Positions 1 through 5,379 of a stretch of 5,379 nt of DNA are shown one piece after another. The DNA comes from an uncultured Blautia sp. (GTDB taxonomy: Bacteria > Bacillota > Clostridia > Lachnospirales > Lachnospiraceae): contig NZ_CAKROJ010000101.1 in the NCBI RefSeq assembly GCF_934372025.1, positions 1 through 5,379 of the forward strand, written 5' to 3'. The translations under genes and the position numbers were made by a program. Each line of letters starts with the position of its first letter. The stretch's first letter is position 1. The notes beneath the pieces are model-generated. The model did no database searches. It had not been told where the DNA came from and saw nothing but the letters and a program-made list of their open reading frames with translations.

Positions 1-1260
1 TCAGACAAAGAGCATCCGAAGAAAACAGGCTCCTATCAGCAGGATGGCCGTTATCTTTCATCCAGAAGAAATGGAGGAAGACTTTATCTGTTTACTTCTT
101 ATGCTCCGGATACAGGGGAAGGTGCAGACCAGCTGCAATATTATATACCGAGAAGCGGAGAGGAATATATCAGCTGTGACCATATTTATCTGCCGGCTCC
201 GGATGAGGATTTTTTCTATAATGGAAAGGTGTTCCTGGTAACAGGTGCCGTCTCACCGGAACAGCCGGACCAGGCATCAGATATTATGGCAGTGGCGAGC
301 AATGCAGATATTTTTTATGTGAGCGCAGACAATATCTATTCAGCCACAGAAACCTGGAACGCATCAGAGACACGTACAGAGATCATCCGGATCGGTTATG
401 AATCCGGGAAGTTTACAGATGGAGCAACTGGCTCCGTTAAAGGTGAACTGAACAATAATTTTTCTATGGACGAATATGACGGGAAACTTCGTATTGTGAC
501 AACAGTGGGAGGCTGGGATGCGGATTACATCAACTATTTACGCGACAACAGTCTGTATGTTCTGGATGATACACTCCACGTAATCGGAAAGATTGAAAAC
601 CTTGCAGAAAACGAACAGATCAAATCTGCCCGATTTATGGGAGAAACAGGATATTTTGTAACCTATCGCAATACGGATCCGCTTTTTGCCGTGGATCTTT
701 CGGATCCGGAAAATCCTAAGGTGCTCAGTGAGCTGAAAATTACCGGATTTTCGGAATATCTGCATTTCTATGGAGAAAACAGACTTCTTGGAATCGGCTG
801 GGAAACAGATCCGGATACCGGAAATGTGTCAGGTATGAAATGCTCCATGTTTGACCTGTCAGAACCGTCAGAAGTCAGAGAAATGGATCGTTTTATATTA
901 AAAAATGTTTCCTTCTGTGATGCACTCTACAATTATCGGGCTATTCTTGCTGCACCACAGAAGAATCTGTTTGGCTTTGGTTATGGAATATATGGAAGCA
1001 ACGATGATAGGTATGACTTCAGCGAAAATTTTTATTACGGACTTTTTTCTTACGATGAAGAAAAAGGATTTGAGCCGCAGATGTACCTGAAGATTGATAA
1101 CAACGAACTGTTTAATGGAGACATGAGTTATCAGGAGTATCGGAAAGTGCGGGGCGTGTATATTGGAAACAGATTTTATCTGGTGACAGAAAGAGGAATT
1201 GTTTCTTATAATATGCAGAAAGATTATGCGACAGATAAAACATTGAAATGGGAAGATTAA
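1..1260 (+). CDS. Secreted/surface beta-propeller domain protein, C-terminal part (start lies outside the window)
   Basis: The frame is open from the first base to the TAA at 1258-1260, giving 419 visible residues. The GTG at 229 is codon 77 of this longer frame and is not a real start. The sequence matches what I know of the Beta_propel family (PF09826/COG4880, secreted proteins with a C-terminal propeller distantly related to WD-40). Visible landmarks are SRRNGGRLYLFTSY at residues 21-34, ASNADIFYVSADNIYSA near 99-115, NNNFSMDEYDGKLRIVTT near 151-168, a blade with VLDDTLHVIGKIENLA and FVTYRNTDPLFAVDLSDP near 187-236, and LLGIGWETDPDTG near 262-274. The family is thought to be exported and usually has an N-terminal signal or membrane segment; that part is not in the window, so location is inferred. 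No substrate or partner is known to me. It ends 109 bases before asnS, which has its own promoter, so the two are probably separate units. The family call is firm; the biological role is unknown. Confidence 0.9.
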   Translation, partial: SDKEHPKKTGSYQQDGRYLSSRRNGGRLYLFTSYAPDTGEGADQLQYYIPRSGEEYISCDHIYLPAPDEDFFYNGKVFLVTGAVSPEQPDQASDIMAVASNADIFYVSADNIYSATETWNASETRTEIIRIGYESGKFTDGATGSVKGELNNNFSMDEYDGKLRIVTTVGGWDADYINYLRDNSLYVLDDTLHVIGKIENLAENEQIKSARFMGETGYFVTYRNTDPLFAVDLSDPENPKVLSELKITGFSEYLHFYGENRLLGIGWETDPDTGNVSGMKCSMFDLSEPSEVREMDRFILKNVSFCDALYNYRAILAAPQKNLFGFGYGIYGSNDDRYDFSENFYYGLFSYDEEKGFEPQMYLKIDNNELFNGDMSYQEYRKVRGVYIGNRFYLVTERGIVSYNMQKDYATDKTLKWED

Positions 1261-1298
1261 AAACAGAGGAAAAACCAGAGATCTCCTGCATTTACTCC

Positions 1299-1327
1299 TT
1301 GCAGTAATTCACTGAATAGTCTATACT
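1299..1327 (+). promoter_or_regulatory. Sigma-A-type promoter for asnS
   Basis: TTGCAG at 1299-1304 and TATACT at 1322-1327 are separated by exactly 17 bases, close to the housekeeping consensus (TTGACA, 17, TATAAT). Transcription would start near 1334 and leave a leader of only about 35 bases before the asnS ATG. The -35 box overlaps the right arm of a short inverted repeat (CTGCA at 1286-1290, TGCAG at 1300-1304), which could be chance. An AGAGAGG ribosome site at 1355-1361 sits 8 bases before the ATG. This is a sequence-pattern prediction only. Confidence 0.65.
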
Positions 1328-1369
1328 AGAAGTCAATTGGATGAGAATGAGAACAGAGAGGTATAGATT

Positions 1370-2761
1370 ATGAAGCTCACAACCGTAAAAGAAATTTACA
1401 AAAACAGAGAAGAATACCTGAACAAGGAAGTATCTGTAGGAGGATGGGTACGAAGTGTACGTGGTTCCAAAGCATTTGGATTTATCGTACTTCATGATGG
1501 TACTTTTTTTGAAACTCTGCAGGTCGTATATCATGATAATATGGAAAACTTTGCTGAGATCAGCAAGCTGAACGTAGGCGCAGCGATCGTGGTTAAGGGT
1601 ACACTGGTTCCGACACCGGAAGCAAAGCAGCCATTTGAGATCCAGGCAGACGAGGTACTGGTGGAGGGTGCATCTGCACCGGATTATCCGCTTCAGAAGA
1701 AACGTCATACTCTGGAATACTTAAGAACCATGACACATTTAAGACCGAGAACAAATACATTCCAGGCCGTATTCCGTGTACGTTCTCTTTGTGCATATGC
1801 GATCCACAAATTCTTCCAGGAAAGAGGATTTGTTTATGTTCATACACCACTGATCACAGGAAGTGACTGTGAAGGTGCAGGAGAAATGTTCCGTGTTACC
1901 ACACTGGATATGAAAAACCCACCTCTGAACGAAGACGGAACTGTAGATTACAGTCAGGATTTCTTTGGCAAGGAGACAAATCTTACAGTAAGTGGTCAGC
2001 TGAATGGTGAGACATATGCACAGGCATTCCGCAATATCTACACATTTGGACCGACTTTCCGTGCAGAAAATTCCAACACAACACGTCATGCTGCCGAGTT
2101 CTGGATGATCGAGCCGGAATGTGCATTTGCAGATCTGAACGATAATATGGATCTTGCAGAAGATATGCTGAAATATGTGATCCGTTATGTGCTCGAAAAC
2201 GCTCCGGAAGAAATGAACTTCTTCAATTCCTTTATTGATAAAGGTCTTCTGGATCGTCTGAATCATGTAGTGGATTCTGAGTTTGGACATGTAACCTACA
2301 CAGAAGCAATCGAGCTTCTGGAGAAAAACAACGACAAATTTGATTACAAGGTATTCTGGGGATGTGATCTGCAGACAGAACATGAACGTTATCTTACAGA
2401 GCAGATCTTCAAGAAACCGGTATTTGTTACAGACTATCCGAAGGAAATCAAGGCATTCTATATGAAACAGAACGAAGATGGCAAGACAGTTGCTGCAATG
2501 GACTGCCTGGTGCCTGGAATCGGAGAGATCATTGGAGGAAGCCAGAGAGAGGACGATTACGATAAGCTGAAAACACGTATGGATGAACTGGGACTGAAAG
2601 CAGAAGAATATCAGTTCTACATGGATCTTCGTAAATACGGATCTACTCGTCATTCTGGATTTGGACTTGGCTTTGAGCGCTGCGTGATGTACCTTACAGG
2701 TATGGGTAACATCCGTGACGTGATTCCGTTCCCGAGAACGGTTAACAACTGCGATCTGTAA
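1370..2761 (+). CDS. asnS: Asparaginyl-tRNA synthetase (asparagine--tRNA ligase)
   Basis: This cytoplasmic class IIb enzyme charges tRNA-Asn with asparagine using ATP. The 463-residue product is complete (E. coli AsnRS is 466). An N-terminal OB-fold anticodon-binding domain spans roughly residues 17-100 (VSVGGWVRSVRGSKAFGFI at its start). The class II catalytic core follows. Motif 1 lies around 152-165 with Pro160. Motif 2 is FRAENSNTTRHAAEFW at 230-245, containing the FRxE core (R231, E233). GEIIGGSQRE lies at 385-394, and motif 3 is GFGLGFERCVMYLTG at 430-444 with the ATP-binding Arg437. The loop around 176-217 (NPPLNEDGTVDY, then ETNLTVSGQLNGETYA) is typical of bacterial AsnRS and separates it from AspRS. 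The ATG at 1370 is supported by the AGAGAGG ribosome site 8 bases upstream and by the normal N-terminus. All catalytic landmarks are present. The leader is too short for a T-box. A 52-base gap without a strong terminator leads into the nuclease-like gene, so read-through into it is plausible. Confidence 0.98.
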   Translation: MKLTTVKEIYKNREEYLNKEVSVGGWVRSVRGSKAFGFIVLHDGTFFETLQVVYHDNMENFAEISKLNVGAAIVVKGTLVPTPEAKQPFEIQADEVLVEGASAPDYPLQKKRHTLEYLRTMTHLRPRTNTFQAVFRVRSLCAYAIHKFFQERGFVYVHTPLITGSDCEGAGEMFRVTTLDMKNPPLNEDGTVDYSQDFFGKETNLTVSGQLNGETYAQAFRNIYTFGPTFRAENSNTTRHAAEFWMIEPECAFADLNDNMDLAEDMLKYVIRYVLENAPEEMNFFNSFIDKGLLDRLNHVVDSEFGHVTYTEAIELLEKNNDKFDYKVFWGCDLQTEHERYLTEQIFKKPVFVTDYPKEIKAFYMKQNEDGKTVAAMDCLVPGIGEIIGGSQREDDYDKLKTRMDELGLKAEEYQFYMDLRKYGSTRHSGFGLGFERCVMYLTGMGNIRDVIPFPRTVNNCDL

Positions 2762-2766
2762 TGTCT

Positions 2767-2784
2767 GTTCAGCAAACGCTGAAT
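2767..2784 (+). other. Small stem-loop just after asnS (weak terminator or attenuator candidate)
   Basis: TTCAGC (2768-2773) and GCTGAA (2778-2783) form a perfect 6-bp stem around the loop AAAC, extendable by one G-U pair. It begins 6 bases after the asnS stop. No run of T follows (the next bases are CATTATGAG), so it is not a convincing intrinsic terminator. It may mark a 3' end, protect the asnS message from decay, or cause partial attenuation before the downstream pair. Confidence 0.3.
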
Positions 2785-2797
2785 CATTATGAGTGGT

Positions 2798-2803
2798 AAG
2801 GAG
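2798..2803 (+). promoter_or_regulatory. Ribosome binding site that sets the start of the nuclease-like gene
   Basis: AAGGAG sits 10 bases upstream of the ATG at 2814. The same frame is open back to a GTG at 2793, but that codon lies upstream of this site and would add seven residues (MVRSNFC) before the conserved MIRFIHLSDVHLG start of the family. The ATG at 2814 is therefore preferred. Confidence 0.8.
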
Positions 2804-2813
2804 TAACTTTTGT

Positions 2814-3893
2814 ATGATTAGATTTATTCATCTTTCAGATGTACATCTGGGGGCAGTTCCTGACAGGGGCTGTCCGTGGAGTCATGAGAGGGAGGAAGAA
2901 ATCTGGGAAACATTCCGCCGGGTCATTGCGGGCATCCGCAAGAATCCGGTGGATTTGTTGTTTATAGCCGGTAATCTTTTTCATCGTCAGCCTCTTCTCA
3001 GAGAACTGAGAGAAGTTGACGATTTGTTTGCGTCTGTACCGGATACCAGAATTTTTCTGATGGCAGGAGATCATGACTACATAAAAGAGGATTCTTTTTA
3101 CAGAAACTTTGTATGGTCACAGAATGTGACATTTTTTGACAGCGAACAACAAAAATGTGTGGAAATTCCGGAGAAACAAACATTTGTATATGGACTGAGT
3201 TATGAGCACCCGGAGATTCGTACTCCATTATATGACAACTGCAGGCCAGTGGATAAACCGGGGTTTCATGTCCTTCTTGCGCATGGAGGTGAAGTGGGAT
3301 GCTGTCCGATAGATTTCACAAAACTGGCTTCTGCCGGATTTGGTTATATAGCCATGGGACACTCACATAAACCTCATACGGTATGCAGGGATAAAATTGC
3401 ATATTCAGGGGCGCTGGAACCGCAGAATCGAAATGATTCCGGAAAACACGGTTATATAGAGGGTGTGTATGATGAGGGAAGAATAAAACTGAAGCTGCGT
3501 CCTTTTGCTTTGCGCTCGTATCAGAATCTGGTTCTTACAGTAGACCAGAACACCACGCAATATACGCTTGAAGAAATGCTGCGCATGGAAGTCATGAAAA
3601 GGGGCGGCAGAAATATATATCGACTGATTATTAAAGGAAAGGTTGCACCGGATAATGTGCTTTTGCCGGAACGGCTCCATAATCTGGGGAATATAGTAGA
3701 GATTATGGATGAGTCACGTCCGGCATATCAGCTGGAGAATCTGTACAGGCAGTACAGAGGAACCCTGATCGGTGATTATATTAAAACTTTCCTGGATAAA
3801 GATTTGACAGTAGTGGAGAAAAAAGCTCTCTACTATGGTCTTCAGGCGCTTTTGAATACAAAGGTTCTGACAGGTGGCAGGAAAAGATTATGA
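2814..3893 (+). CDS. SbcD/Mre11/YhaO-like metallophosphoesterase (DNA repair exonuclease family) with swapped motif II/III residues
   Basis: This 359-residue protein has the calcineurin-like phosphoesterase fold of Mre11/SbcD nucleases, which bind two metal ions (usually Mn) and work with a Rad50/SbcC-type ATPase. Motif I is HLSDVHLG (D9, H11). Motif II is AGNLFHRQ, where the family consensus is GDLFH or GDLFD, so the bridging Asp is Asn54; His57 is kept. Motif III is AGDHDYIK, where the consensus is GNHD, so Asn is Asp86; His87 is kept. Motif IV is LLAHGGE (H157), and motif V is MGHSHKPH (H183, H185). A capping and partner-binding region follows (about 228-359), ending in a YYGLQALL helix typical of YhaO-like proteins. 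The length is close to the shorter SbcD/YhaO members. The ATG at 2814 is chosen over an in-frame GTG at 2793 because of the AAGGAG site between them. The stop codon overlaps the next start (ATGA), implying translational coupling. Family and pairing are firm; nuclease activity is uncertain because of the two ligand changes. Confidence 0.9.
   Translation: MIRFIHLSDVHLGAVPDRGCPWSHEREEEIWETFRRVIAGIRKNPVDLLFIAGNLFHRQPLLRELREVDDLFASVPDTRIFLMAGDHDYIKEDSFYRNFVWSQNVTFFDSEQQKCVEIPEKQTFVYGLSYEHPEIRTPLYDNCRPVDKPGFHVLLAHGGEVGCCPIDFTKLASAGFGYIAMGHSHKPHTVCRDKIAYSGALEPQNRNDSGKHGYIEGVYDEGRIKLKLRPFALRSYQNLVLTVDQNTTQYTLEEMLRMEVMKRGGRNIYRLIIKGKVAPDNVLLPERLHNLGNIVEIMDESRPAYQLENLYRQYRGTLIGDYIKTFLDKDLTVVEKKALYYGLQALLNTKVLTGGRKRL
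3872..3882 (+). promoter_or_regulatory. Ribosome binding region inside the nuclease-like gene, serving the overlapping ATPase-like gene
   Basis: AGGTGGCAGGA lies 7 bases upstream of the ATG at 3890, within the last codons of the preceding gene. Together with the ATGA stop/start overlap it suggests that the second protein is made by coupled re-initiation, fitting two subunits made in a set ratio. Confidence 0.6.
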
Positions 3894-5377
3894 AGATCAA
3901 ACAGATAGAAATCAGAAATTTTGGAAATATCAGTAACCAGACACTGACTTTTTCTAAGGATATCAATGTGCTGTACACGGAGAAAGAACAGACAAGAAAA
4001 GAAATCCAGGCATTTATCGAAAGTATGCTGTTTGGAAGAACAGACGATGTTCTTTATGCAGGTGTGATCTGGTTTGAAAGTGGCGGGAACAATTACCGGC
4101 TGACAAGAGATCTTTACAGAGAAGAAGCATACAGTGAGCTTCTGTGCGAAGAAAGTGGAGAACTTTTGGATGCAGACCGTATCAGTGAGGATAAAATGGC
4201 ACTTGGAATCAGTGAAGCAGTGTATGAAAATGCCATTTGCATAGCACCTCTGAAGGGAAACACTGGTGCGGAGATCGTGCGCGAAGTGCAGAAACAAATG
4301 ACAGGCTTTCAGTCGACAGGAGATTGTTCTGTAGATCTGGGAAAAACATCTCAGAGAATCAAGATGGCGCGAAAGGGTTATCAGGTACAGGTAGAGCGCC
4401 GCAAAAAAGCAGATCAGACCGCAAAAGAAAAGCTTTTATCACAGATTAAGCAGATTCGCCATGAGATACATGATCTGGAGGAACAGAAGATTCAGCTGGG
4501 AGTGCAGGAAACAACGTTTCGCATGAATGAAGAGAGTAATGGATATTATTTTCTGGATGAGAAAATCGGAAGTCTTGAGACCAGAAAACAGATTCAGATC
4601 GCAGCCATGTGTGCGACAGCATTTCTGGCAATTGCCGGAGCTGTTTTTCTCGTTATGGAAGTGCAGACTGTGATTCCGGCCATATTTGCAGGCATTATCG
4701 GGATTCTGCTTTTTATGACAGAATTAAGTTTTGAAATGCGTACCGTTCGGGAACTGGAAAAACGTAAACGGATGAAAGCACGCTGGCTTGCAAGGCAGAA
4801 CAGACTGGAAGGCGGAAAAAACAGTCTTGATGAAGAAATGCGTGAGAAACGGATGGAATTATCAAATCTTACAGTTGAACTGCGTGAAATGGAGGAATAT
4901 GCATATCTTCCACTGATGGAAGAGGTGGAGATAGATGCACTTAATCTTGCCATGAGTACGATTGGGAAGCTTTCTGATGAGATCTATTATCAGAAAGGAA
5001 ACCGTCTGGTGCGGACAATGTCTGAGATACTCCGTGGAATCACAGGTGGAGTTTGCAGTGAGCTGACGGTTGATGATGAGTTTCACATAAGTGTGGATGC
5101 AGGGGAAGGGCTGGTGAGTATAGAAAATCTTCGCCTGATCATGGTGGAACAGATATATCTGGCAATGAGACTGGCCGCAGGAGAGCTCCTGGGCAGTGCA
5201 GAAAGGCTTCCGGTCATCTTTGATGAAATGTTCTGTGCATTTGATCCGGAGAGGCTGAAAGAGGCCGTTTCGTGGATTGTACAGGCTGACCGTCAGGTAA
5301 TACTCAGCACGAGCCGAAAACAGGAAATCGAAGTCATAAAGAAATCAGGACTTGCTGTAAAAGAAATTTCATTATAA
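3890..5377 (+). CDS. YhaN/SbcC/Rad50-like protein with degenerate nucleotide-binding motifs and a membrane hairpin
   Basis: The 495-residue protein has the layout of a split ABC-type ATPase head joined by a coiled coil. The N-terminal lobe starts with IEIRNFGNI and INVLY, which in relatives is followed by a P-loop like GENESGKST. Here that stretch reads TEKEQTRKE (residues 30-38), so the glycines and the Lys-Ser/Thr are gone, yet the following IQAFIESMLFG keeps the family pattern. Lys/Glu-rich coiled coils span roughly 155-235 and 280-345. Between them are two hydrophobic helices (about 237-257 and 261-279) at the apex, where Rad50 has a zinc hook; no CxxC hook is seen. The C-terminal lobe has NLRLIMVEQIYLAMRLAAGE (413-432), where LSxG-type signature residues are replaced, an intact Walker B VIFDE (442-446), and FDPERL (451-456). 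Basic residues after the second helix suggest that both arms are cytoplasmic. It is shorter than B. subtilis YhaN (over 900 residues). It is most likely the partner of the preceding phosphoesterase. ATP binding looks lost or greatly changed; the role is unknown. Confidence 0.82.
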   Translation: MKIKQIEIRNFGNISNQTLTFSKDINVLYTEKEQTRKEIQAFIESMLFGRTDDVLYAGVIWFESGGNNYRLTRDLYREEAYSELLCEESGELLDADRISEDKMALGISEAVYENAICIAPLKGNTGAEIVREVQKQMTGFQSTGDCSVDLGKTSQRIKMARKGYQVQVERRKKADQTAKEKLLSQIKQIRHEIHDLEEQKIQLGVQETTFRMNEESNGYYFLDEKIGSLETRKQIQIAAMCATAFLAIAGAVFLVMEVQTVIPAIFAGIIGILLFMTELSFEMRTVRELEKRKRMKARWLARQNRLEGGKNSLDEEMREKRMELSNLTVELREMEEYAYLPLMEEVEIDALNLAMSTIGKLSDEIYYQKGNRLVRTMSEILRGITGGVCSELTVDDEFHISVDAGEGLVSIENLRLIMVEQIYLAMRLAAGELLGSAERLPVIFDEMFCAFDPERLKEAVSWIVQADRQVILSTSRKQEIEVIKKSGLAVKEISL

Positions 5378-5379
5378 AA

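Noticed and set aside
44..241. Short plus-strand frame starting MAVIFHPEEMEE
   Set aside because: It is out of frame with the beta-propeller gene, which is open across the same stretch and shows conserved family motifs there.
674..711. Two GGATCCG copies close together as a possible repeat element
   Set aside because: They are in-frame codons for TDP- and SDP-type turns in the propeller, and no longer repeat surrounds them.
229..1260. Treating the GTG at 229 as the start of the beta-propeller gene
   Set aside because: The frame continues open to base 1 with family motifs such as SRRNGGRLYLFTSY, so the GTG is an internal Val codon and the gene is cut by the window edge.
1286..1304. Inverted repeat CTGCA/TGCAG as a terminator for the beta-propeller gene
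   Set aside because: The stem is only 5 bp with a 9-base loop and no T tract, and its right arm is better explained as part of the asnS -35 box.
1739..2653. A 304-residue open frame on the minus strand inside asnS
   Set aside because: It lies wholly antisense to a clearly conserved synthetase, is rich in Cys, Ile and Phe in the way of reverse-complement shadows, and shows no domain pattern I recognise.
3842..4297. A 151-residue minus-strand frame across the junction of the last two genes
   Set aside because: It is antisense to two conserved coding regions, with no ribosome site or recognisable protein pattern.
4237..4449. A 70-residue plus-strand frame within the ATPase-like gene, considered as evidence of a frameshift hiding the missing motifs
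   Set aside because: The main frame is continuous and family-like on both sides, and the alternative frame carries no P-loop or other family motif.

Overview
The window (about 5.4 kb, all genes on the + strand) looks like chromosomal DNA of a low-to-mid G+C Firmicute, most likely a Clostridia member of the Lachnospiraceae type. This rests on the style of the asparaginyl-tRNA synthetase, the purine-rich Shine-Dalgarno sites, a compact layout and the YhaO/YhaN-like gene pair. The assignment is inference from protein character; genus cannot be named from this window. No RNA gene, mobile element, CRISPR array or attachment site was seen, and no non-coding gap exceeds 110 bases.

Layout: (1) positions 1-1260 hold the C-terminal 419 codons of a secreted or surface beta-propeller protein (Beta_propel / COG4880 type) whose start lies upstream of the window. 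(2) A 109-base gap carries a good sigma-A-type promoter, followed by asnS (1370-2761), a complete asparaginyl-tRNA synthetase. (3) After 52 bases with a small stem-loop comes a metallophosphoesterase of the SbcD/Mre11/YhaO type (2814-3893). (4) It overlaps by 4 bases (ATGA) with an SbcC/Rad50/YhaN-like protein (3890-5377), which carries a predicted membrane hairpin in the middle of its coiled coil.

The last two genes form an obvious translationally coupled pair resembling a Mre11-Rad50 nuclease/ATPase module, but a strange one. In the ATPase-like partner the Walker A loop has lost its glycines and its Lys-Ser/Thr, and the ABC signature and H-loop positions are also altered, while the Walker B Asp-Glu and the overall fold landmarks remain. 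In the nuclease-like partner the metal-ligand Asp of motif II is Asn and the Asn of motif III is Asp, an apparent reciprocal swap. Both reading frames are otherwise intact. The best candidate for something undescribed here is therefore a compact, membrane-tethered Mre11-Rad50-like complex that has probably lost or changed ATP use and may have altered metal chemistry. The beta-propeller gene and asnS look ordinary.
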